Source: Streptomyces mobaraensis | GTDB lineage: Bacteria > Actinomycetota > Actinomycetes > Streptomycetales > Streptomycetaceae | Length of the DNA: 64,000 bases | Assembly (NCBI RefSeq): GCF_020099395.1 | Contig: NZ_CP083590.1 | Coordinates: 4,898,001-4,962,000, forward strand | Reading direction: 5' to 3' | Shown: piece after piece, positions 50,249 to 59,103 of the stretch | Layout: each line of letters opens with the position of its first letter | Position numbering within the stretch: position 1 is the stretch's first letter | Notes under the pieces: generated by a model | Seen by the model: only the letters and a program-made list of their open reading frames with translations | Told to the model about the DNA's origin: nothing | Database searches by the model: none | Position numbers and translations under genes: made by a program

Positions 50249-51772
50249 ATGAGCTCTGAAACGAGGCGGTGGCCCGCGCGCTCCGCCGCGGCCGTCCTGG
50301 CCTGGGCCCTGGCCCTGACCGGTGCGGTGTCGGCGGCAGGAGCGGCGTCCGCGGCCGAGCCGGCGGAGGCGGCGGAGGCGCCGCAGCACTCGGGGGGCGT
50401 CAGCGCGGTGCTGGGCGGCGAGATGCCCGCCAGGTCCGGAGCGCACGTCAAGAAGGGCGGCACGTCGACCCCCGTCACGGCCGGGCTGTACGAGATGAAG
50501 GTCGACGGCGGCGGAACGGTGCAGACCTACTGCGTCGACGCCGAGACGGCGACCGTCAACGGGGCCAAGTACCGGGAGGTGAGCTGGAGCGAGTCCTCGC
50601 TGCAGCGCAACCGGAACGCGGGCCGGATCCGGTGGATCCTGCAGAACTCCTACCCCCAGGTCGACGACCTCGCCGCGCTCGCCGAGAAGGCCGGGACCGG
50701 CACCCTCGACCCCGGCCTCGCCGCGGCCGGCACCCAGGTCGCCATCTGGCGCTACTCGGGTGGCACCGACGTCGCGGCCGACAACCCCGCGGCCGCGAAG
50801 CTCGCCGACTACCTCTACAAGAACGCCGAGGACCTGGCGGAGCCGAAGGCGTCCCTCTCCCTGGATCAGCTCGCGGTGTCCGGCCGGTCCGGCGGGCGGA
50901 TCGGCCCGGTCACGGTACGGACCACCGCGGACAGCGTCACTCTCACGCCCACCGCGGAGGCGATCGCCCAGAACATACGCATCGTGGACAAGGCGGGCAA
51001 ACCCGTCACCACCCTGGTCAACGGCGGACAGCTTTACTTCGGGGTGCCCGCCGGCGCCCGGCCCGGGCTGGCCGGGGTCACGGCCACCGCCAACACCCAG
51101 GTGCCGGTCGGCCGGGTGTTCACCGGCGACCGGATCCGCACGCAGACGATGATCCTGGCCGGTTCCAGCCGGAGCACCGCCACCGCCGGCGCCGTCGCCG
51201 CGTGGGCGGACAAGGGTGCCGCCCCCGCGGTGTCCGCCCGGAAGAACTGCGCCAAGGGCGGCGTCGACATCACCGTCACCAACCGGGGCGACGCGCCCTA
51301 CGCCTTCCGGATAGCCGGCGCGCCGCACACGGTGAAGCCGAACACGACCGAGACGGTCCTGGTCAAGGTCGCCGAGGACCAGGCGTACCGGATCAGCGTC
51401 GACGGGCCCGACGGATCCTCCACGACCGTCTCGGGGGTGCTCGACTGCCGGACCGGTGACACCGCCGGCCGGGACGGCCTGGGGACGAAGGACGCGACGG
51501 CCGCCGGCCCGCCGCCCTCTCCGTCCGGCACGCCGGGCACGTCGGGCGGCAGCGCCGGAAGCGGCGGCTCCGGGAGCGGCGGCGCGGGCCGCGGCGGGTC
51601 CGGTGGCTCCGGAGGGGCCGCCGCCGCGGACCGTGACCTCGCGGACACCGGCGGCAGCGGCTCCACGCCGACGGCCGTGGGCGTCGGGGCGGCCCTGGTG
51701 GCGGTCGGCGGGGTGACGGTGTTCCTCCTGCGGCGCCGCAGGAACGCCGCCGCGGAGGCCGCGGGCGAGTGA
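50249..51772 (+). CDS. Thioester-domain LPXTG-type surface protein
   Basis: A 507-residue cell-wall-anchored protein. The signal peptide (1-36) is followed by a thioester domain: Cys95 (QTYCVD) and Gln163 (GTQVAIW) are the pair that forms the internal Cys-Gln bond, which can attach covalently to host or surface amines. After an Ig-like region (190-440) and a Ser/Gly-rich spacer, the sorting signal LADTG (464-468), a hydrophobic helix and RRRRN end the protein, matching LAxTG substrates of Streptomyces sortase E. The ATG has GAAAGGAAG upstream. It may be an adhesin or spore-coat/hyphal surface protein. Confidence 0.9.
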   Translation: MSSETRRWPARSAAAVLAWALALTGAVSAAGAASAAEPAEAAEAPQHSGGVSAVLGGEMPARSGAHVKKGGTSTPVTAGLYEMKVDGGGTVQTYCVDAETATVNGAKYREVSWSESSLQRNRNAGRIRWILQNSYPQVDDLAALAEKAGTGTLDPGLAAAGTQVAIWRYSGGTDVAADNPAAAKLADYLYKNAEDLAEPKASLSLDQLAVSGRSGGRIGPVTVRTTADSVTLTPTAEAIAQNIRIVDKAGKPVTTLVNGGQLYFGVPAGARPGLAGVTATANTQVPVGRVFTGDRIRTQTMILAGSSRSTATAGAVAAWADKGAAPAVSARKNCAKGGVDITVTNRGDAPYAFRIAGAPHTVKPNTTETVLVKVAEDQAYRISVDGPDGSSTTVSGVLDCRTGDTAGRDGLGTKDATAAGPPPSPSGTPGTSGGSAGSGGSGSGGAGRGGSGGSGGAAAADRDLADTGGSGSTPTAVGVGAALVAVGGVTVFLLRRRRNAAAEAAGE

Positions 51773-51998
51773 CGCCGGGCGGGGCGCGGGGACGGGCGCC
51801 GGGACGGGCACGGGGGTGGGCGCCGGGACGGTGGCCGACGGGTACCGGCCGCGCCTCCCGGCGTGGGCGGCCGGCGCACCGCCCCGGCCGTGCCGAATCG
51901 CGTTTTCGCCCCGGGCCGCCGGTACGGCAAGATGGGTGTGTCTGCCCTCACGCGGCGGAGCCGCACATTGGCCCTTCTCGAATGCCGGACGGTTTCTC

Positions 51999-53663
<1,665 letters not shown>

Positions 53664-53664
53664 T

Positions 53665-54120
53665 ATGGCGCGCCATATTTACGCCTGCCCGCTGCGTTGG
53701 TCGGACATGGACGCCTTCGGCCATGTCAACAACGCGGTCTTCCTCCGCTACCTGGAGGAGGCCCGGATCGACTTCCTCTTCAGCTCGGAGTTCGGCAAGG
53801 GGAACCACTCGTTCTCCGACGGGTCCGTCGTGGCCCGGCACGAGATCGACTACCTGCGGCCGCTCGTCCACCGGCCCGAGCCGGTGGTCATCGAGAGCTG
53901 GGTGACGCACGTCTCCCGCGCCTCGCTGACCATCTCCTACGAGATCAAGGACGAGGAGCGGGTGTACGCCCGGGCGTCCACGGTCGTCGTGCCGATCGAC
54001 CGGGAGACCGGGCGGCCGCGGCGGATCTCCGAGGAGGAGCGGGAGCTGCTGGCGGGGTTCCGGGACGACGAGCCGGCCGCCGACCCGGCCGACGCCGTCG
54101 AGGGGGCCGTCGCCGTATGA
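53665..54120 (+). CDS. Acyl-CoA thioesterase (hotdog fold)
   Basis: A 151-residue 4HBT hotdog thioesterase. PLRWSDMDAFGHVNNAVFLRYLEEAR is the catalytic Asp/helix motif, and the second half has a WVTHVSRASLTISYEI strand pair. It begins one base past the EttA stop and overlaps the next gene by 4 bp, so the three genes form a unit; similar ettA-thioesterase pairs occur in many actinobacteria. Confidence 0.92.
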   Translation: MARHIYACPLRWSDMDAFGHVNNAVFLRYLEEARIDFLFSSEFGKGNHSFSDGSVVARHEIDYLRPLVHRPEPVVIESWVTHVSRASLTISYEIKDEERVYARASTVVVPIDRETGRPRRISEEERELLAGFRDDEPAADPADAVEGAVAV

Positions 54121-54857
54121 CGGCGTCCCCGGTTCCGCCTCCGGCCCCCTCGCGGGGGCCGCGGCTGCGGTTCGCCGACGCCCGGGAGGCCGCCGACCTG
54201 GCCGCCTTCCTGGCCCGGCTGATCCACTACGACCGGGCGGCCGCGGTGCGGCTGCAGGCGGCCGGCGGGGTGCTCGGTGTCTTCGGGCGCCCGCCGTCGT
54301 TCGAGGTGCTCGCCATCCGAACGGCTCGGCTGGGCGACGAGGGCGCCCTAGATGTGACCGTGTCGGCCGGGCGGCTGGCCGATGAGATCGATGCCGGTTC
54401 CCCGGTCGGGGACGGGCTTGAGGTCTCCGTTCCCGAGACCGTCACCGGGCCGCCGTGGGCCGGTGTGCTGCCGCCGCGCGGCGGCTGGCGCCGGGTCCCC
54501 GGCCTGCCTTCCGTCGAGGAGGTGCGCGGCACCGTCGCGGCGGCCGTCGGCGAGTTCCGGGCCCGCGACGAGGCGCTGCCCGCGCAGCGGCGGAACCGGG
54601 CCGAGCGGGATCGCATCGGGCGGGAGATCTGGTCGCGGACGCTCGGGGAGACGGGGGTGCCGTTGCGGGTGGTGCACGCGGCTCAGGCTCTTGGGTTTCT
54701 GCGGCCTGTGCGGGTGCCCGCCGGGACAGGTGGTGGCGCCGCGGTCGAGCCGTTGACGCTCTTCGCCGCCGGCGGATGGTTGCGGTTGCGGACGCCGTAT
54801 GGGTCGGTCGCTGTGCGGACGGGCGGTCTCGGGGGGTTGACCGTCACGCCTGCGTGA
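54117..54857 (+). CDS. Conserved hypothetical protein
   Basis: A 246-residue protein of unknown function, soluble, with an N-terminal RFADAREAADLAAFLARLIHYDRAAAVRLQAAGGVLGVFGRPP segment (in pieces from 17 to 60) and a C-terminal VEPLTLFAAGGWLRLRTPYGSVAVRTGGLGGLTVTPA strand region. It has a tight ATGA overlap with the thioesterase gene. A hairpin at its stop (CCGTCACGC/GCGTGACGG) may terminate transcription. Confidence 0.78.
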   Translation: MTASPVPPPAPSRGPRLRFADAREAADLAAFLARLIHYDRAAAVRLQAAGGVLGVFGRPPSFEVLAIRTARLGDEGALDVTVSAGRLADEIDAGSPVGDGLEVSVPETVTGPPWAGVLPPRGGWRRVPGLPSVEEVRGTVAAAVGEFRARDEALPAQRRNRAERDRIGREIWSRTLGETGVPLRVVHAAQALGFLRPVRVPAGTGGGAAVEPLTLFAAGGWLRLRTPYGSVAVRTGGLGGLTVTPA

Positions 54858-54880
54858 CGGGTTCGGGAGGGTGCCCCAGT

Positions 54881-54966
54881 CCCGCCCTTTCACCGTTTCC
54901 TGCGGGGGCCGGCCCCCGCACCCCCGAAGCGCGCTCCGCGCGCTGTCCTCAAGCGCCGGACGGGCT
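54881..54966. repeat. Streptomyces dispersed intergenic repeat
   Basis: The block from CCGCCCTTTC through a perfect GCGGGGGCC/GGCCCCCGC palindrome to TCCTCAAGCGCCGGACGGGCTT matches, from memory, a short element scattered through intergenic regions of many Streptomyces genomes. It separates convergent genes here, ends at the haemoglobin stop and may act as a transcription terminator. Confidence 0.6.
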
Positions 54967-55370
54967 TAGTCGGGGGTGTTGATCATTGAGGCCGCCGCGT
55001 ACGTCAGGTAGCGCCACATCTCGTCCCTGTGCGCCTGCGAGAGGTCCAGGCTGTCCACCGCGTCCCGCATGTGGCGCAGCCAGGCGTCGTGGGCGGCCCG
55101 GTCCACCGTGAAGGGGGCGTGGCGCATGCGGAGGCGGGGGTGGCCGCGGTTTTCGCTGTAGGTGCGGGGGCCGCCCCAGTACTGCATGAGGAAGAGGGCC
55201 ATGCGCTCCTCGGCGGGACCGAGGTCGCCTTCGGGGTACATGGGCCGGAGCAGGGGGTCCTCGGCCACTCCCTCGTAGAAGCGGTGGGCCAGGCGCCGGA
55301 AGGTCTCCTCGCCGCCGACCTGCTCGTAGAAGGTCTGCTCCTGAAGCGTGCCGCGCGGAATCTCTTTCAC
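54966..55370 (-). CDS. Group II truncated haemoglobin (trHbO type)
   Basis: A 134-residue globin. LRMRHAPFTVD contains the proximal heme ligand His84, HDAWLRHM holds Trp97 (the G8 Trp of group II), and FYEGVAEDPLLRPMYP is the helix B/C-D region. This is the trHbO/GlbO family, linked to oxygen handling, NO or peroxide chemistry. GTG at 55370 has GGAGGG upstream. It is a single gene. Confidence 0.92.
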   Translation of the reverse strand: MKEIPRGTLQEQTFYEQVGGEETFRRLAHRFYEGVAEDPLLRPMYPEGDLGPAEERMALFLMQYWGGPRTYSENRGHPRLRMRHAPFTVDRAAHDAWLRHMRDAVDSLDLSQAHRDEMWRYLTYAAASMINTPD

Positions 55371-55439
55371 CCCTCCATGGTCGCAGACGGCCCGGCCGAG
55401 GACTCCCGTCGTAGGACTCCCCGGCCGGAAGCGGACGTC

Positions 55440-56342
55440 TCAGCCCCGGCGGACGGTGATCGTCGTCCAGGCGCCGACGTGGACCCGGTCGCCGTCGTGG
55501 AGGGGGACCGGCACGTACGGCTGGATCGGTTCCTCGGAGCCGTTGATCGTCGTGCCGTTGGTGGAGTCCTGGTCGACCACGGCCCAGCCGCCGTCCGGCT
55601 GTTCCACCAGCACGGCGTGCTGGTGGGAGACGCCCGGGTCCTCCGGGGGGCGGGAGAGGTCGATGTCGGGGGATTCTCCCGTGCTGTGCCGGCGGCGGCC
55701 GATGGTGATCTGGGGGCCGGTGAGGCGGCACTGCTGCTCGGGTGAGTAGGCGGGCAGGTTGAGGCCGGCCGCCTCGGGGCCGCTGCGGTTCATCATCGAC
55801 CGGAAGTACTCGCGGTCGGGAGCTATCACCGCGACCCAGCCGGCCGGCGGCGCCGGCGGTTCGTACGCGTACGGGTTGTCGGGCGCGGGGGCCGGCGGGG
55901 GCAGCATCCAGTCGTCGTCACCGGCCGGCCCCGGCGACGTGTGCTGCGGGGTCAGCGGTTCCGCGGCGCGGTTGATCCGCGACGGGCGGGAGCCGTGGTA
56001 GTCGAAGGTGTGCGGCGGGGTGGGCTGCGGTGGCGGGGGAGGAGCCGACTGGAACCCGTGCGGCTGCGGCGGGGTCACGTACGGCGAGGCGGTCCCGGTC
56101 AGGAAGTTGTACGCGCACTCCTCGCAGAACGGTGCCTGGGCCTCGCGCGGAGTGCGGCACTGCGGGCACAGCTCCGCCTGCATGGTGGCCTCGGCCGTGC
56201 CTCCCGTGTAGGAAGGGGGTGCTGTGGGCGGTGGTGGCGGAGGGACGGCACCCGTGGGCGCGGAGACCCCGGTCATCCGGTGGCCGCACACCTCGCACCA
56301 GTCGTCGGCCACCGACTGGTGACCGTTCGGGCAGGTCGGCAT
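55440..56342 (-). CDS. Zinc-ribbon and FHA domain protein
   Basis: A 300-residue protein with two zinc-ribbon pairs at the N-terminus (CPNGHQ...CEVCG; CPQCR...CEECA), a long Pro-rich linker (85-170), and a C-terminal FHA domain (about 210-298: ITIGRRRHSTG, SHQHAVLVEQ, DQDSTNGTTIN). FHA domains bind phosphothreonine. It is the last gene of the PknG operon, so it may be a PknG substrate or reader, analogous to GarA/OdhI. Confidence 0.9.
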   Translation of the reverse strand: MPTCPNGHQSVADDWCEVCGHRMTGVSAPTGAVPPPPPPTAPPSYTGGTAEATMQAELCPQCRTPREAQAPFCEECAYNFLTGTASPYVTPPQPHGFQSAPPPPPQPTPPHTFDYHGSRPSRINRAAEPLTPQHTSPGPAGDDDWMLPPPAPAPDNPYAYEPPAPPAGWVAVIAPDREYFRSMMNRSGPEAAGLNLPAYSPEQQCRLTGPQITIGRRRHSTGESPDIDLSRPPEDPGVSHQHAVLVEQPDGGWAVVDQDSTNGTTINGSEEPIQPYVPVPLHDGDRVHVGAWTTITVRRG

Positions 56343-56412
56343 GTCGGTCGTTCCCCCTCTTGCGCCGTTTCCGGTGTTCCCATGACCTTGCGGTGTTCGC
56401 CCGGCCGGCGTG

Positions 56413-57735
56413 CTACTTCTTCACGCGGACCGTTTTGGTCGAGCGTGTCTCCAATGTCTTCTCCGCCTCGGCCGAGACCTTGGCCTTCAGCCGCACAGTA
56501 CCGTTCACGGCGTCCACCACGTCCACCACCTTGGCCAGCAGTTTCGCGGTGTCCTCGTTGCCGGAGCGGCTGGCGAGCTGCACGGCCCGGCCGAGCTTGG
56601 CCGTGGCGCCGTCCAGGTCGCCGGACTTGCGCAGTTCCAGGCCCTGTTGGATGGCCTGCGCCAGCTCCGCCTGACCGGTGTAGTGCGCGACCTGCGGGTT
56701 GATCGTGGTCGAGGCGGCGAGGTCGTCCGTCCACACCGCCCGGACCAGGCCCTGGGCGAGGACCTCCGCCGAGCCGTCGCGCGTCGGCCGCACCAGGGAC
56801 GCCCGGGCGGCCAGCATCTCCCGGCCCACACCGGCGTCGGGGACCCGGACGCACACGTGGTAGTCGCGGGACTCGTCGCCCCAGGAGCCGGTGGGGTAGT
56901 CGCCCGCGCGAGGGCCGGCCTCGGTCCGACGATCCGTCAGGTCGCGGACCGTGGGCGCCACTTGCTTGACGAACTGCACCTCGGAGCCCTGCGGGGTCCA
57001 CAGCCGGAGGGAGACGTCGGCGAGCTCCTTGCCCATGACGTTCTCCATCATCCCGGTGAAGTCGGCGGCCAGGCCCGACGGGTCGGCGACGATGTCGGCG
57101 CTGCCCAGCAGGGCGGAGGCTATGCCGGTGACCTCCTTGACCTCCCAGTCCGTTCCCACGCCCCGCGCGTCACAGGTGAACCGTCCGGCACAGGCGTCCA
57201 GGGAGGCCCGGAGGGCGTCCGGCTCCTCGTGCTCGTTGCGGCCGTCGGTGAGCAGGACGCCGTGGCGTATGGAGGCGTCGGACGAGGCCAGCAGCCGGTC
57301 GGCGAGCCGCAGCCAGGTGCCGATGGCCGTGCCGCCGCCGGGGGTGAGCTTGCGCAGCGCCTCCTTCGCCTGGGCGCGGGTGGTGGCGTCGGCGACCGCC
57401 AGCCGGCCGAGCCCGGGGTAGACCTCCTTGGCCTGGTGGGTGCCGGCCACCACCGCGAAGGAGACGCCCTCGCGCAGTACGTCTATCGCCGCGGCCGTGG
57501 CCTGCCGGGCGTTGCGCATCTTGGCCGGCGGGTAGTCCATCGAGCCGGAGCAGTCCACCATGATCACCACGGCGGTGTCCGGCGCCGACGCGGCCGACGC
57601 GCCGGCGGACGTGCCCCCTCCGGTGGACGTCACGGTGACGATCGCGTTCACCTCGCGCCCGCCCTCGGGCAGGAACTCGTTCTGGTACACGTCGACCGAG
57701 AAACGCGGCACGTCCGGCTTGGACAAGTTCGACAT
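56413..57735 (-). CDS. VWA domain protein of the PknG locus
   Basis: A 440-residue protein with a von Willebrand factor A domain. VIMVDCSGSMD is the MIDAS metal site (DxSxS), GGGTAIGTWL the MIDAS threonine loop and VLLTDGRN the third aspartate. The second half has two beta-rich regions. VWA proteins act as scaffolds or metal-dependent adaptors. Encoded between the PP2C and FHA genes, it may hold the signalling complex together. GAAGGAGC precedes the ATG. Confidence 0.9.
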   Translation of the reverse strand: MSNLSKPDVPRFSVDVYQNEFLPEGGREVNAIVTVTSTGGGTSAGASAASAPDTAVVIMVDCSGSMDYPPAKMRNARQATAAAIDVLREGVSFAVVAGTHQAKEVYPGLGRLAVADATTRAQAKEALRKLTPGGGTAIGTWLRLADRLLASSDASIRHGVLLTDGRNEHEEPDALRASLDACAGRFTCDARGVGTDWEVKEVTGIASALLGSADIVADPSGLAADFTGMMENVMGKELADVSLRLWTPQGSEVQFVKQVAPTVRDLTDRRTEAGPRAGDYPTGSWGDESRDYHVCVRVPDAGVGREMLAARASLVRPTRDGSAEVLAQGLVRAVWTDDLAASTTINPQVAHYTGQAELAQAIQQGLELRKSGDLDGATAKLGRAVQLASRSGNEDTAKLLAKVVDVVDAVNGTVRLKAKVSAEAEKTLETRSTKTVRVKK

Positions 57736-57846
57736 CCGATCCGCTCCTTCGCACTCACCTGGTCACATGGCGACCGACGGACGGACGGACACGCGCGGCG
57801 CCTCCCCCGGCACCGGCGTGCGGATCCCCCCGTTGACGCTCGGGCG

Positions 57847-59100
57847 TCAGGCCGCCCCCGGCTCCGCGGAGCGGGCGGGGAACGGCAGTACCGCAACGGT
57901 TACGTTGTCGTGCCCCCCGCCGTCAAGGGCGTAACCGACCAGCCTGCGCGCGGTCTCCAGGGGCCGCTCGCGGGCGTCGGAGGGGACGACGGCGGCCATC
58001 CGCTCGGCGGTCTCGGCGTAGTTCCACAGGCCGTCGGTGCAGACGATGACGACGCCGGGGCGGTCCGGCTGGAACGCCGCGGTGTGCGGCTCCACTTCGT
58101 AGGCGTCCGCGCCCAGCCAGCCGGTGATGGCGTGGGCGCGCTCGTCCGCGTACGCCTCCGCCTCCGACAGCAGGCCGGCCGCCACCATCTGGGCGGCCCA
58201 GGAGTCGTCCTCGGTGAGCCGGGCCGGCTCGGTGGTGCGGTCGTCGGGGACCCAGTAGGCGCGGCTGTCGCCGACCCAGCCGACGGTCAGCAGTTCGCCG
58301 GTGACGACGGCGCTGACGATAGTGCAGGCGGGGGCGTTCTCCTGCTGGTGGTGGCGGTGCTCGCGGGCCCGGTGGCCGGACGCGGCCAGGGCGTCGACCG
58401 CCCGCGCGGCGTCCAGGATCGCCCGGTGGGTGGCCTCCCGCGGCGGGGTGCCGGCCGCGAGGGCGTCCTCCAGGGAGGCCAGGGCGCCGGCGCTCGCGGC
58501 GGTCGACGCCTCGTCGGACCGGGCGGCGGACGACACGCCGTCGCAGACGACGGCGAGCACGGCCGTGCCGCCGTCGGGCTGGGTCGTGGTGGACACCGCG
58601 AAGGCGTCCTCGTTGCGGTGGTGGCGCAGGCCGCGGTCGCTGACCGCGGCGACGCCCGGCGTCTCGTGCTCCATGTGATCCCGTTCGCGCGGCTGTGCAT
58701 GCCCGCAGTGCTCGCAGTACCCGTCGTCGTCGATCATGCCGGACCGGCAGGCCCCGCAGACGCGCCGGCGGCCTGTCGCGCCTGTCGGGTCTGTCGCGCC
58801 GGAAGCGTGGGATGTGCCGGAAGTGCCGGGTGTGCCAGGTGTGCCGGACGCGCCGGCCGACGGGAGTCCGGCCTGGCCCGGGACGGCCGGCGTCCCGGGC
58901 GGGGCCGGACGGTGGCCGTCCGGCTCGCGGTAGCGGGCGGTCCGCCGGGGGTCCCCGGCCGTACCGCCGGGGGGGACCGCCGCAGGGGCCGCCGCCGAGA
59001 GGTCCGCGCCGCAGCCGCCGCAGAAGTTGTCGGCGGGGTCCAGCGGCTCATGGCAGACGGGACAGGCCGTCAGCTGTGCGGATTGCGGCAGTTGCGACAT
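57847..59100 (-). CDS. Zinc-ribbon PP2C-type Ser/Thr phosphatase
   Basis: A 417-residue phosphatase. It begins with a zinc ribbon (CPVCHEPLDPADNFCGGCG), a disordered Gly/Pro/Thr-rich stretch, a second zinc-ribbon CXXC pair (CGACRSG...CEHCG), and a PPM/PP2C catalytic domain from about 155: VSDRGLRHHRNEDAF, VCDGVSS, GDSRAYW and the GGHDNVTV metal motif. It would reverse PknG-dependent phosphorylation. It lies just downstream of PknG, three bases after its stop. Confidence 0.93.
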   Translation of the reverse strand: MSQLPQSAQLTACPVCHEPLDPADNFCGGCGADLSAAAPAAVPPGGTAGDPRRTARYREPDGHRPAPPGTPAVPGQAGLPSAGASGTPGTPGTSGTSHASGATDPTGATGRRRVCGACRSGMIDDDGYCEHCGHAQPRERDHMEHETPGVAAVSDRGLRHHRNEDAFAVSTTTQPDGGTAVLAVVCDGVSSAARSDEASTAASAGALASLEDALAAGTPPREATHRAILDAARAVDALAASGHRAREHRHHQQENAPACTIVSAVVTGELLTVGWVGDSRAYWVPDDRTTEPARLTEDDSWAAQMVAAGLLSEAEAYADERAHAITGWLGADAYEVEPHTAAFQPDRPGVVIVCTDGLWNYAETAERMAAVVPSDARERPLETARRLVGYALDGGGHDNVTVAVLPFPARSAEPGAA

Positions 59101-59103
59101 CGA

